Part shown: positions 34,301 through 45,203 of the stretch, piece after piece
Position numbering within the stretch: position 1 is the stretch's first letter
Layout of the letters: each line of letters begins with the position of its first letter
Source of the DNA: Ostrinia nubilalis
Taxonomy: Eukaryota > Arthropoda > Insecta > Lepidoptera > Crambidae
NCBI RefSeq assembly: GCF_963855985.1
Contig: NC_087093.1
Span: 13,717,001 to 13,781,000, forward strand
DNA length: 64,000 bases
Reading direction: 5' to 3'
The notes under the pieces: generated by a model
Databases searched by the model: none
Seen by the model: the letters and a program-made list of their open reading frames with translations, nothing else
What the model was told of the DNA's origin: nothing
Program-made: the position numbers and the translations under genes

Positions 34301-34632
34301 ATAAATGGGAATCTTCCCACCTCTCATTCCCACCGCTGCAACTCCTGTGGAGCCACCTTAGGTAGCCACTTAGCCAGGTTCTACAGCTTGAACCCAACCA
34401 ATGAAGGCCAAGTTTGTCCCAACCAGGGAAAAGTTATACTGTAGGATGTTGGTATAGTAATGATGATGTCAGAAATAAAACAAAATAGATTGCTAAATTA
34501 CCAAATTCTACGAATATCCTGAGACCACAACTGCCTGTGAGTAATTGTTGCAAATCGAAGAGGCCATGAATCAGCAACCCAACACAGGTAAAATCTTCCT
34601 CCACGCTTTAAAGATTCAACTGGGTAAAACAT
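22317..34632 (-). CDS. Alpha-kleisin, Rec8/Rad21 family (cohesin subunit), complete
   Basis: Exons on the minus strand, in order: 34502-34632, 34057-34184, 33927-33975, 33718-33838, 31962-32042, 31475-31691, 31064-31105, 30883-30940, 30144-30261, 28961-29092, 27603-27770, 26797-27081, 26333-26411, 25618-25789 (or another array copy), 23402-23556, 22317-22414. Together they give one uninterrupted frame of 677 codons plus stop. The N terminus MFYPVESLKRGGRFYLCWVA and the following LRLSSQLMRGLVRLYQRK match the Rad21/Rec8 N-terminal domain, which binds SMC3. EITLRE (exon 5) and KRRRLKNKLIIDKKIKLSAD (exon 10) are family landmarks of the linker. AARCFTSILKLKQHGF and ILLGPKF form the C-terminal winged helix that binds SMC1. 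It is too divergent for canonical Rad21. A meiotic Rec8 or c(2)M-type kleisin is the best reading. Known kleisins close the SMC ring and are cut by separase. The weakest splice calls are exon 6 donor, exon 9 acceptor and exon 14 acceptor. Confidence 0.85.
22497..23243 (-). mobile_element. Helitron-like element split by a later insertion
   Basis: On the minus strand it ends GCCGCGGGCGGAAAGCTAG. Its 5' part (ATAATATTAGTA-like) is interrupted at 22700 by the TA-flanked element 22701-23233 and resumes at about 23236. Its body (TTTCAAAAACCAGGATAAAA, CCAAATTTCATCAAAATCGG) matches the copy at 35941-36160. Confidence 0.7.
22701..23233. mobile_element. Mariner/Tc1-like MITE with TA target duplication
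   Basis: Inverted ends CTGGTCATCACAAAAATCG and CGATTTTTGTGATGACCAG are flanked by TA at 22699-22700 and 23234-23235. There is no transposase frame. It inserted into the Helitron. Confidence 0.7.
24068..25789 (-). repeat. Tandem array of kleisin exon 14 (alternating A and B modules)
   Basis: Period is about 457 bp. Each period has an A module (172 bp, full exon) and a shorter B module (about 110 bp, decayed). A modules on the minus strand: 25618-25789, about 25173-25344, 24716-24887, 24259-24430. The last B module is 24068-24177; others are near 25435-25550, 24985-25100 and 24525-24640. The A exon encodes EAGLADLPGPKPAEDTQR and LGSLDRTKVSLGDSDQTTDS with donor ACG then GTTAGT. It enters in phase 1 and leaves in phase 2. 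Copies 1, 3 and 4 are open and differ by G/A and Q/R substitutions. In copy 2 the acceptor CAAG is CAAT and creates TAG. All B modules have stops in the needed frame. Confidence 0.85.
26078..26145. mobile_element. RTE-type LINE 3'-end fragment
   Basis: Contains CCACAGGACGTCCACTGCTA and AACATAGGTCTCCCCCAATT, the conserved 3' end of the RTE family seen elsewhere in this window. Intronic and truncated. Confidence 0.65.
27863..27984. mobile_element. Inverted-repeat element (MITE) in kleisin intron
   Basis: Arms TTACACTGTGCGGAAATTAG and CTAATTTCCGCATAGTGTAA flank about 55 bp. No clear target duplication. Confidence 0.6.
28188..28475. repeat. Local tandem duplication, period about 159 bp
   Basis: CACTATTGCCATGAAAATRG with the following AGTCAGAAAGACGAAATA and TTTATGTGGGTAGTCACAAA occurs twice (about 28190 and 28348) with a few substitutions. 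Confidence 0.7.
28628..28844. mobile_element. MITE with ATGAGGGCTATCG ends
   Basis: Terminal inverted repeats ATGAGGGCTATCGTTTT and AAAACGATAGCCCTCAT. Inside, GACAGGACCTTACTCTACAG occurs twice as subterminal repeats. It lies just 5' of the kleisin exon 10 donor side. Confidence 0.75.
29156..29547 (+). mobile_element. 392-bp MITE, TA target duplication (copy 1)
   Basis: Inverted ends GGGTGGGTGCACCAGT and ACTCGTACACCCACCC, flanked by TA on both sides. A near full-length copy in opposite orientation is at 52223-52613. TA duplication suggests a Tc1/mariner-class source. Confidence 0.8.
29598..29915 (-). mobile_element. RTE-type LINE 3' fragment
   Basis: The minus strand encodes TKVADIARRISNLKWQWAGH, then RSVGRPPTRWTDDIVKVAG, followed by the shared 3' tail CATAGGACGTCCACTGCTGA (complement). 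It lies in the kleisin intron and is a dead fragment. Confidence 0.85.
30340..30660. repeat. LINE/SINE tail cluster and simple repeats
   Basis: A GAATA pentamer run (30343-30360), an inverted LINE-type tail (ATTAAGCTCGCC and TGTGTGCAATAAAG), A-rich tracts, and AGGCACCCGCTCAGCAT (about 30569), shared with about 38550. Confidence 0.5.
32070..33441. mobile_element. hAT-like element, about 1.4 kb, in kleisin intron 4
   Basis: Ends are TAGCTGGGCACCGTTAATC and the inverse of TAGCTGGGCATTAACTCG, rich in GTTAAC/GTTAATC subrepeats. The direct repeat GAATAGACA flanks both ends (about 32054-32062 and 33453-33461), with a few extra bases at the right end. 8-9 bp repeats and TAG-type TGGGCA ends fit hAT. 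I found no transposase frame, so it is non-autonomous. Confidence 0.7.
32812..32995. repeat. Palindrome with tRNA-like arms
   Basis: CCTAAGGTGGGACTCGTACC and the inverse GGTTCGAGTCCCGCCTTAGG form arms of about 55 bp with AT-rich outer parts (TCGAAAAAATCGAATT and AGTTCGATTTTTTCAAG). Each arm contains a T-arm/B-box like GGGTTCGAGTCCC, so this looks like tRNA-derived sequence fused head to head inside the hAT-like element. Confidence 0.6.
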
Positions 34633-35367
34633 TGTGCTGGTTTATTTAATTCACTATCCGATAAAAAATGCCTTTTCACAAGTTTGTAAGAGCAAAACAA
34701 TATCAAAAATTCAGAATGGCACTGGAAAGAAATCAAAATGACGCTACTTTTTCGCGCCAAAGTTTTTTCACTTTATAGCTGTGTTCATAAATAATTATTA
34801 TTTATATTTTGTGATAAAAATAACGTTATCGTTAAATTAATAAACGTGCGTTGTTTTTCTTCATCGCTCAAATAATTTTTTTAAAGGTATGTTGTACAAG
34901 AAGAAAAAAATCTCTAAATACTGCGAATGAACATTGAGTAGCAGAAATATGTAGTGTAAAGACGTCCGCAGGCTCCTCTTTTTAACTGGGCAATAGGCCC
35001 AAACATGACCCCATGGTCGAATCTTCCTGTTATAGCCATTTGATAAACACAAACTTGTAAATACTAAAATTGTATAATACTACACGAAGCCGTAGGCATA
35101 GACCAGCCGTATAAGCGACTCGGGCAGGAGCTAGAAGTTAAAATATTGGCGACTCAACTTTGTGCTTCGCCGTGAAGCTGGAAGGATCATTTAAATTAAA
35201 ACCAACAACTATTAACTAATAATTTATTTTATTAATAACTAAAATTTACATTATGAATTCGTTAATTACATACAGTATAGTAAAATGAATACTTGGAACC
35301 GCTGATTTCACGATATTATGGGGTGGTTAAAAATAAAATGCAATAAGAAATAGCGTACCTACAACAG

Positions 35368-38300
35368 CTAATTAAAGTAGTTGTATTCCTTTCCGGATTC
35401 TGTCATTACTTGTTTCAGTCTCTCCAGGCAGTTTTTGTTGAAGTGCTCGGCTTGAACGCCTTCCTCAATTGCCTTACGCAAAGCGGATTCTGCTTCATTA
35501 ACCTTGTTGTTAACCAAATAGAGATTAATCAGTCGGGAATAAACGTTTCCTAGGGATCCTTTTGTTAGAGAAGTGTTTGTTTTCATCATTTCTAAAAGAT
35601 GTTCAATCGTTTTGGTGTCGTTGTTGTTGTGGCTCTCTTGTAACAGTCTCCTGAAGAGCAGACTGGGCGCGGTGCAAAGCCACTGGTTCCAAATCTCATT
35701 GGCTTCCTTCTGCTTTCCAGCGAGAAGGTACTCCATCCATAAGATGTTGATGGGCGTTAAGTGGCCTTTTGATGCGGCTAACTCGGCTATTTTGTGACCT
35801 GAAAATAGAGAAAGACTATTTGTAAAAAAAATGGTATACAAGTGTCAGTATGGTGACGACTAACCATAAACGACTAAGTAACAATAACATGGTTGACTGG
35901 AGGAGAATGCCGACTGGCATTAAGTCCGCCTTATGTAGAACTAGCTTTCCGCCCGCGGCTTCGCCCGCGTGGAATTTTGTCTGTCACAGAAAAACTTTAT
36001 CGCGCGCGTCCCTGTTTCAAAAACCGGGATAAAAACTATCCTATGTTCTTTCCCGGGACTCGCCAAATTTCATCAAAATCGGTTGCGAGGTTTAAGCGGG
36101 AAAGCGTAACAGACAGACAGACAGACAGAGTTACTTTCGCATTTATAATATTAGTTGGGATAAGTGCATGTAAGTTTTAAATAAATAAATAATTGCAGGA
36201 AGCTTTTTAAATTCAAAATAAAACAAGCCCCCTTCAAAATCAGCCTTGCCCAAAAAAAAAGTTGTGGTAAAGTCGTTTTTTTCTACATCTCACGTGAAAC
36301 GTATTTAGAAATACTCACATTTAGTAACAAGATTCTCGTTATTGATAATGGACGCTAGAGCGGTACTTCTGGGGAACTTCTTCAGGATTTCCTCTAAATC
36401 TTCTTCGGTCGCGGCGGCCTGCATTTTCTCCACCATACCCTCTATATGGTCAGCGCCTGCGCCCTGTTTGAACACCGCTAGAGTCAATTTGTCATCGTAA
36501 GCCAGCTTCCTCTTAGTTTGTTCCGTCAGAAGACCTCCCAGCTCCTCTATTTTTTCCACGTTGCCAGCCTCCGCTAAAGTTTTCAGGAGGAATTTCATAA
36601 CGGGTAATTTAGGCATCGAATTCCGCTGGAGCGCCTGTAATGCTACGTCCATGGCTTTGACGGCTTCGCCTTGCTTTACTAGAGCTTCAATCCGGTCTGA
36701 TATCTGGTTCTTTGACGGGATATTCTGAGTTTGCTGGACTTTCTGTTTCTTAGGCTTGGTCGTCTTTGGTTCATCAGGCATCACGAATGGGACTTGTCTG
36801 TTCTTGGATTTGAGGTGGTTTCCGAGGTGGATGAGGAACTGGTTGCTGGGTATCTCGCCTTCTTCCTGCAGGATGGTCCATAAGCCGACTGCCTTGTCTG
36901 TCTCGTCGGCCTTACAGTAAGTCACCAGCAGGTGTTGGAAAATGTTAGAACGATCGATGTGTGAGAGCTCTTTTGTAGCTTCTAGCAGACCTTCGAGATA
37001 TTCCGATTTACCTTCCTGAAAAGAATATTACATTTAAATTAATAAAAGGGTAGACTCATGTAGACATGTAGTGTTTAATACATAGTCTTACTCCCAACAA
37101 TATATCATAATCTGTTTTACTAAGTGAATAGCTTTACGACTTTTGAAAGTTGCTTTAAGTGGGGCTATTTTCGTAATTGTGATAACATTGAAAGGGATTG
37201 ATGCCCGTTTTCGCCATTAATGCCTAATTTTTAAGTGACCCTATAAAAACAAATTTCCTGTTATGTGTTACTATAGGGGTCACTTGGGGGAGGCCTTTGT
37301 CCAACAGTGACCGTCTTTCGGCTGAAACAACAACTACGCAAGCAAGCAATGTATACTGTTTACATGACGTCGCTGCTGTCATCATTGCTCACACGAGCAA
37401 TGTGTTCTGGGCATATTGCTGCGACACCGGCCACGCCCCTTTGTCACATCTCCCTTTAAGGCTTCAACCCACAGACCAATCCCGGGTCAGAAGCAGTGCG
37501 GGTCAGTTGCAGCGCGACTGAGGCACACTGAAAGCAGCGCAGTTTCAAGGCAGTTGCAACGCGGGCAGTTGTCAAAAATTTAAATATTTCGAAAACCGCT
37601 TTCACCGCGCTGCTACCGCCCTGCGTCCGGTGTGTCATGCTAATATGGCCGCCATAGTAATACAACAGCGCGGGCCCGCGTTCACGCCGCTTCTGTCCCG
37701 CACCCGCGCCGCCTCGTTTGTAGTGCGGCGCGGTTGGAGCACGGGCCCGCGTTCAAATTTTGTGTGACACACTTCAAAGAGTTACTTGTATTACAACTTG
37801 CGCGGGCCTGCATTCAAACTGCGCTGCTACTGCCCCGCGTTTGGTCTGCCCAAGGCTTGAGGCCGCAGCCTAGAGTTTAGCGGGCAGCGGGGCGGGAGCG
37901 GCAGGATCTTATGCGTAAAATCAAATAGACCGGTTCTCGAAAACAGCGGCGCGGGAGCGGGCAACGAGCGGGCAGCGCACTCCTTCTTTTGCCCACAATA
38001 AATCGAGCGTTAGGAATAAATTTGAATCGAAATAAAATTGTCGCCGTTGTTCAGACATTTCGTTTGCGAATAAAAACAAATATCTCGACAACACAACCCC
38101 GAACACAACACTTCGCCGCTAAAGCGCCGCGCGAGCTGCCCGCTAGTTTCGAGAACGGGTCTGCGTTGCCCGCCCCGCTCCCGCGCCGCCGCCGCTCCCG
38201 CGCCGCTGCCCGCTAAACTCAAGGCTGAGGCTTTAGTTTCTGCGATCTGTGTGCTTACCTCAACGTATCTCTGGCACGCGTCGTCCAAGCGGCGCATGCG

Positions 38301-41300
38301 TGTATGCATGCCGGGCGTCTCCAGAATACGGCGCGCTTGCCGCAGGCGGCCGCATTCCACGAATGCTAGCACTAAGTCGTGCAGGATGTTCACTTCGCCG
38401 TGGATCTGGAATAAACAAAAGAAATAGAATAGAATAGAATATTTTTTTATTTGAAAGAAAGACATACAAGCAGGAAAAACATAGATACACAATGAAGGAG
38501 ATACACAAATTAATGTACAGATAGCTGCTTGTGCCCCTCTAACAAAAAGGCACCCGCTCAGCATACATCAAGACCGCGCCATGGCTTGTCTCGAAACTGA
38601 TTTTCAGCGGGGGCCCTCTGTTGTCAGCAGGGGGGCGCAATGTACAGGAAAAGAAGAAGAAAAACAGGGCAATCATACAGTAAACAAACAAAAAACAAAA
38701 AAAATGTAATGAGGATTCTTGTTTAACCACCCATATGAATCTCGGAATTTGATTCCGATAATATAATAGTCCCTTACGATTTTCGAAGAAATATTACGAT
38801 TATTTTTAGTAGAACAACAAGAATAAAATAAGGACGAAGACGGTAGAATCCTACTAATATTCTAAATGCGAGTTTGGATGTCTGAATGTCTAGATGTTTG
38901 TTACTCTTTCACGCAAAAACTACTGAACGGATTTTGTTGAAACTTTACAGTATTATTGTTGTAACCCAGATTAATATATAGGCTATAATTTATGCCGATG
39001 TGACACTAAATTTCACGCGGGTGAAGCCGCGGGCAAAAGCTAGTAAAGAATATTATTATTCATTGAAAATTGTATTAAATGACACAAGATACAATTTTAT
39101 TACGAATTAGAACTGTAGCAACAGAAATTATGAAGTTAATAATTGAGTATTGATCGTAGAAAGGTGTCATGTCAAATACTACATCATCTTCTATGGCGTT
39201 AACGCTCACTTAAGTGAGCGGAGAACTGCATTGAAACGAGATAGCAGTCCTCCTTGGGTGCGCAAGCAAGCGTATCGCAACGGTAGCGCGCATGCGTCGA
39301 ACGTTTGTTCGTTCAGATCGGAGCTGGCCCAATTTCATAAGCGGAAGCGGATCACTCCGAAATCTATGGCGTGGGATAAGTTAAGATGGTAGTGGGTAGC
39401 GAATGGTCACCACAAATAAATACTCTATAAAAACTACCTATTCACATGTCTTAAAAGGTATCAAAATAATATTTCCGTTATGTTACCTGTGTGCTAAGAT
39501 CAGCGAGCCACTGCAATTTGGTCGCATCTTCCTTCATAATCAGCGCCTTCATAAGTTCACCTTTCCACGGTGTGCACCGGTACTGTTTGCAGATGTTTTC
39601 GAATTGCTTCAACGCACTTTCCACATCACCCTTCAGTAGGAAGGCCTTTATGGTAGGCCCCAGAATCACATTTGAAGGTTCGATGTAGTTGTTCTCGATC
39701 AATGCTTTGGTTAGTTCCAGTACCTGTAAAGAAAAGTTGTATTTAGTTGAGGTCACAGTAATTCTTTCCGCAGAATCGCTAAAACCAAGTGGCAGCGGGC
39801 GAGGCATATAGCTCGCAGAGCTGTGGCCGCTATGAAAGGCAGAAAAGTTCTGGAGTGGCGACCACGAGCCGGAATGCGTAGTGTAGGCAGGCCTCCCACT
39901 AGGTGGACCGACGATCTGGTGAAGGTAACGAGAGGTGCTTGAATACTGCTGGCGCAAAACCGGTCTTTGTGGAAATGTTTGGGGAGGCCTTTCGTCAGCA
40001 GTGGATGTCATTCGACTGAAACGAATGAATTCTTTATTTGGTATTGATAAAATAATAGTTTGACTCAGTCTTAATATCACAGTGTGAGGAGCAAATTGAA
40101 ATAATGTAGGCTTAAATAAAGCACAAAGTTTCAGACCCCTTTGATCACTAATGTTACAGGTGACTTCTTTTGAAAATATTATCTTCTTTCTTACCTTAGT
40201 GTCTTCCTTCTGTTCAGCCAAGGCGTTCAGCATTTGCCAGCATTTGGAATTGAGTACGAAGCCCGTTTCATTGTCAGCAGACTTTGATTTGTTGTCGTTC
40301 AAAAACTGAATAGCCTCATCAAATCTGTTAGCTCTGATCAAAGCATTCGCCATCAGGACCAGTTTGTACTTATTCAATTCGAACTCTGGCGCTTTCAGGG
40401 CAAGATCGGCTTTGCATGCATTCGCTTTATCAATTTCATCGTTCTGACAGTAAAACTCGTATAGTTGAGCCAGCAATGCAGGGCTCAACGCGAAGTTACT
40501 GGCTTTCAGTTCCTCCAAATAACTGCTAACTTTAGACACATTATTCTCGTTTATGTACGCAAGTAACAGTTGTTTCTGTAGGCGATTGATGTTGTTTTCA
40601 CCGTCTCTATTCTTGATCTGTTCGATTAATTTTTCGAGTTGAGCTGCCGTCCGAGGCCCGGCTCGTTTAGGGCTCTCAAGCATCACTGGCTCAAGATCAG
40701 CCGACGTAAGTTTCGTCAGCAACTCAGATATTCCAGTCGTCATGTTCTTATCTAGGTATTGTTGTATTTCTTCAGCTGACTGTGTGCTGATTCGCAAACC
40801 CTTTTCATGGAGTTCAGAAAGCAGCTGCTCCGCTAATTCGGGTTTGGCTAAAACTTTCACACCAGATTTCACGAGACGGCCGACTTCAGTTACGCTTGCC
40901 TTTTCTTCGGGTGAGCTGTCTTCGTTTGTGATGTCGTCTTCTTGACTGGATTGCGGATTGCTGCTGCTTACGTGAAGGATGGACACGAAAGAATTGATGT
41001 CTTTAGTCTTGCCGAGCGCGTTCAATAATGGTCTGGTCAAAACTGCGTATTGTCCTCTGAGTCTATACTGAAGAGCAACTTCAGACGCTTGCTGAATTTT
41101 TCCAGCGTCTAAATACTCCAACATCAAATTTCTAGCACTCACCATGACTGGGACGTTAGCTATTTGCAGCTTCAGTATTATATTTTGAGGGGAGTTATTA
41201 TTTATCAAGTAAGGTATGACATAGTCTCTGAGAGTTTCTCCAGTAGGGGTAAGTCCTTCGGCTGACATGGTGCGAACGATTTGGAGGAGACCTTCCTCGT

Positions 41301-44222
41301 CGTTTTCCTTACCTTTCTGGACTAAAAGAGGCCAGTAGTAATGCTGGCGTATTTCCATGCCCTCATTTTGAATTTCCTTAAATAGCTTTTGTGCCAATTC
41401 TGTCTTGCCCAACTGCAACGACATTTCTGTGGCAATGTACAAAGCACTGGGCACTAATTCTTCCTCTTGTAGTTCTTTACAGACTTTGATGAGTTTCTCA
41501 GAATCCATGTTTATTCTGATGAGCTGTTTGACAAAGAAGGCCCCTTTGAACATTGTGTCATCGACGGTGGTAGACTTAGGCATAGTTTTCATAATTGCCT
41601 TTGCTGTTTCAATGTGCCCCTTGTTGAGTAATTTCAAAACTAGGTTGCAAACTTCTTGATTGTAGCCAACATTCTTTTTTAGGTAGCCAAATAATTGATT
41701 GATTTTGTCGCCGTGTCCTCCAAGGGTGAGTTGTTCTATGATGTCCAAAACATCCTGAAAAGTGACACAACTGAGTTAATTCTTGTGATACAAGGGTTAC
41801 AAAAATATAACAATCTTTAGTATCAATTTCAATCTGATTGCACCAAAGTTCACAGAAATATTTTCAATTAAAAATAACCTTACCTTATCAGTTATAAAAA
41901 CTTCTTTGTTATTTGCTGTGTCGATTACTTTTTTCACATTGTTAATATCGCCTTGTTTAGCATACCCACAAGCTAGTAGTGTGTACGTGTGGTTTGTTGG
42001 TTCGAGACCAGCTCCAGCCATTGTTTCCAGCACCGCTTTGGCACCATCCGTGTCTCCGTGGAAGGCATGACCCATGACTAAAGCATTTAGGACAGGCTCT
42101 GACACAGGGAAGTTTAGTTCTCTCATCTTTTCTAGGACTTTAGTGGCACCTTCTACGTCACCTTGTTGGCAATATCGCCACATAAGTCTTTGATAAGTTA
42201 CTCTGAAAACATGGTTTGCAAGTTGAAGTCATTCAATTACATTAATTTTATAGGACAAGTTAGACCTAAGACTTTTACACAATTTCATAAATTGAGTTGA
42301 GCTCTTCTGTTATAAAGTCCTATTTATAAAGTCACCCTGGAGTTAATAGACTTAAATTGTTATGCTTCAGTTAAATAGTAAGGCCCAGAACAGACGGTGA
42401 AACGCAACTGCACCGAAACTGCAACTGCTAGTTACTTTTGAGTTGCATCTAAGTTTCTGCCATAGCGTCCGTTGAGAGACCACACATGACGCGACCAGTT
42501 TGAAAGTTTTAGTTTCATTCATAAGAATCATCAGAAAGTTACAGTTTCATTGTAGTTGCGTTTCACCGTCTGTTCTGGGCCTAATATGGATTATGATCAT
42601 AAGTCATACAAAATGGACAGCAATTTTTTAAACAGTCTTAAGTATTTTGGATTGTACACATTTAACAGTTAGTGCAGCCTGAAAGTACACTATTTTTTCT
42701 ACCTGTTAGGTTGAATGCCTTTGCTCTCAAGCTCCTCCAAAAACTGGGCTGGTGAGAATAGATGCTCATTTTCAATGTACACTCGGAGTAGAGCATTGTA
42801 GTGTGAAATGTCCATTGGAATGCCTCTTTCTGTGAGAATGTTCCATATTTTTTGTACCAGCAATGTTCTCTGTTCTGGCAACTCTTCGGGCACTAGCTCC
42901 CCTTGAAATAAACAAATTAATATTTATATTAATTTTTCAAGTATTAATTATTCAAGTATTGAATTGTATAATAATTATTCAATAATTCCATTAACTTGTT
43001 GAGTAACTAATAACACTTAGGCTGAGTTGCACCTCCTTATTTTAACCGTAACAATGACAATAACCGGTGCTTTTTGTATGGAGGTTGACAGATTTTTGAC
43101 GTATGTCAAAGTTAAGTAAGATGGTGCAACTCAGCCTTAGTTATTAGCTATACCTATAAAAATACATTGTTTGTAAATTATTAATATTTTATTGTCACAA
43201 AAATATTTTAGTTGTGGTCCTGATCACTTGATATTGTATAGATCTGTATTCAGCAATCCTAAGTTAATCTCTTTGTACTGTGCTGATTATCTTATCTATC
43301 CAACACATTCTTAACCTCTCCTATGCCATGAGCACTGATCAGTATGAGACACAATAATTTTCACAATGTTGTTTGGAATATCAGCATCGATCGGTTAATA
43401 CAATTCATCTCTTAAATCAAGAGGTATTTTTTAATTTTAGTTTAGAATAGAATAGAAAGTAGGTATTTATTTGTCTCAAAACAGGTTTCATTTACAGTTT
43501 ATCGCAGATACAAAAATCATAAGAGACAAAAAGGTCTATGACTCAGTGATTTAGGAGAAATAATATTTATTGTTCTTTTTTCATTCATTGAATATCCTGA
43601 AATTCTTAAATGTGCAGATTTTGACAATGGATCATTAAATCTAGCATTTTATTAGCTAAACTATCTTAAATACTACTTACCACAACATCTTATTACAAGT
43701 AATGACTGTGAGCTAGTTATGTTGTTTTTGCCTTTTAGTTCGTCGAAGACCTCATCTATGTCCCGTTTGGTGATCCGTCCGAACCGTCTAACCTCAGAGT
43801 CGAGTCTTTGTAGCAATGGTTCCAGGTTCTCAGATTTCTTTGTAGCATAATCTCGCATAAGCACACTAGAAATTTAAATAAAATGTGTGTTATAAAAAAC
43901 TCATAAATACTATTGAATTAAACCTTTAACTAGATGCATGCTATACATGTTCTTGAAATAATTTACTACAAGTACCGAAAAAGAGCATGTACCTATTTGA
44001 ACTGGTATTATTAAGCTGTTAATTTTTCTTACATTTATGGTAAGTTGCTTGAATGGTTATATCAGAATACCTACATGTTTCATTTACTTACTTATTGGCA
44101 GAAGATAGAGCTTTGGGATTTATTAGTGTGGAAACTTCTGTGGTCTTAGCGGTGTTCAATATCAGCGTTCTTGCCGCACCAGTGAAATAGCGCACAAACT
44201 TTGTTGATCTGAGTAGCGACAT
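35368..44222 (-). CDS. LRPPRC: LRPPRC / bicoid stability factor, mitochondrial PPR protein
   Basis: Exons on the minus strand, in order: 44092-44222, 43681-43865, 42703-42901, 41884-42202, 40195-41754, 39487-39723, 38259-38405, 36319-37015, 35368-35798. They join in frame to 1,301 residues plus stop, close to the family length of about 1,400. The start MSLLRSTKFVRYFTGAARTL is a basic, amphipathic mitochondrial presequence. Pentatricopeptide repeats are visible throughout, for example ISHYNALLRVYIENEH, PVLNALVMGHAFHGDTDGAK and NHTYTLLACGYAKQGDI. The last exon ends SGKEYNYFN. LRPPRC (fly bsf) binds and stabilises mitochondrial mRNAs and supports their polyadenylation and translation. Introns carry two Helitrons, an RTE fragment and three MITEs, with none in an exon. 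A poly(A) signal lies at 35223-35228 on the minus strand. Confidence 0.95.
35941..36160 (-). mobile_element. Helitron-like non-autonomous element
   Basis: On the minus strand it runs from TCCCAACTAATATTATAAAT to GGGCGGAAAGCTAG, bounded by A and T. It has the hairpin CCGCGGGCGAAGCCGCGG-like motif near its end. Complete copy in the last LRPPRC intron. Confidence 0.75.
37861..38232. mobile_element. GC-rich foldback MITE, PIF/Harbinger-like (copy 2)
   Basis: Same family as 2087-2515, with ends GGCCGCAGCCTAGAGTTTAG and CTCAAGGCTGAGGC, a shorter left arm and a mutated left flank. Right flank TTA at 38233-38235. It lies only about 25 bases downstream of the LRPPRC exon 7 donor at 38258. Confidence 0.85.
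38420..38720. repeat. LINE/SINE tail repeat
   Basis: AATAGAATAGAATAG run, then TTTTTTATTTGAAAGAAAGA and AAAGGCACCCGCTCAGCATA. The last motif recurs at about 30569. Intronic in LRPPRC. Confidence 0.5.
38849..39043 (+). mobile_element. Helitron-like non-autonomous element, complete (195 bp)
   Basis: Starts TCCTACTAATATTCTAAATG after A, ends GCCGCGGGCAAAAGCTAG before T. The CACGCGGGTGAAGCCGCGGG hairpin lies about 10 bases from the end. It is the cleanest copy in the window. Confidence 0.8.
39775..40025 (+). mobile_element. RTE-type LINE fragment in LRPPRC intron 5
   Basis: The plus strand encodes the reverse transcriptase tail MKGRKVLEWRPRAGMRSVG, then RPPTRWTDDLVKVTRG, followed by the shared 3' end. 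It lies in the LRPPRC intron 39724-40194, which happens to be open on the minus strand and can be mistaken for coding sequence. Confidence 0.8.
42382..42581. mobile_element. PIF/Harbinger-like MITE, TAA target duplication
   Basis: 200 bp, ends GGCCCAGAACAGACGGTGAA and the inverse TTCACCGTCTGTTCTGGGCC, flanked by TAA at 42379-42381 and 42582-42584. The inner arms (GTTGCGTTTCA-type) extend the palindrome. Confidence 0.85.
43020..43136. mobile_element. PIF/Harbinger-like MITE, TTA target duplication
   Basis: 117 bp, ends GGCTGAGTTGCACC and GGTGCAACTCAGCC, flanked by TTA at 43017-43019 and 43137-43139. In an LRPPRC intron. Confidence 0.85.
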
Positions 44223-45203
44223 CTTGCCCGCACGCTAATTAATGCATAGAAATATCGCAACAATTATCAATTCTTTCACTAGTTCACTGTTTTCACACAC
44301 ACACCATTATTTCCAAGGAATGGAAATTAGTAAAAAGAACTTTGAGGTTATGTGTTATGTCACTTCTGCAGACAACTAATTTTTTTTTACTGAGCGGACG
44401 TCATAAACAAAGAAAGCGTGAAACGTTATGCCTCTTTATAAAAAACAAAGTAGAATTTTAATAATTTTAACGATTTTATTTAATAAGTTCCGCGAAACTT
44501 TTACATAAAATGAAGTGAAGTTTATTAATTAATTTTCCAATACATAATTATTATACTGCTTTAAAACTTGCAACAATTAAAACATAGTTATTCTGAATTG
44601 ACCTACATTTATTTGGCACCTTAATTAGTTTGCTTGGTTTTATTTCATTTGATTCGTCGACCTCAGTTGTCTCAGTCAACCTCCAAATCCTAGAAGTTTG
44701 TAGTGTTTTTACGACAAATAAAATTATAGTACAAGCTTATCCAACTGCTACAATACCACTGCTATGATATAAATAAAAAAACATCATAGAACATAATTGA
44801 AAACTCACAATTTATTACAGAATGTTATTTGCATATTTAAATAATAATTATTACACTGAATATTATAAAATTAATAATTATTAACTAAAAAAAACATTAT
44901 GAAAGAATTGCAGACTTTTTGTCTATCTCTGTCTAACATGCGAGAATGTGAATTCTGTATCTCTTTTTATCCTTCGCTCAACTTCTTGAAGAATCGTTCA
45001 GATAGATTACATAACCTCAAATCCTGCCTGTGACAAATAAAAAACTTGGCAGCCGACTATCAGTCATAACAGCAGGGTCATTTTCTGAAGAAATAATCAT
45101 TAAAACTTACTATTTACAGTTTGAAAACGTATTTGATTGTTAGATTTAATTTATTCATAATTATTTAAAACTTGTGTTCGCCACTCGTATTCTAAACTAC
45201 AAA
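44223..45203. promoter_or_regulatory. Divergent intergenic region, LRPPRC and Mdh1
   Basis: About 980 bp separates the two start codons, and both genes serve mitochondria-linked metabolism. It is AT-rich and holds both promoters and 5' UTRs by position. I could not identify a specific core promoter motif with confidence. Confidence 0.5.

Noticed and set aside
39724..40194. Open minus-strand sequence joining two LRPPRC exons
   Set aside because: It is an intron with good GT-AG ends containing an antisense RTE fragment; reading through would insert non-PPR sequence into the protein.
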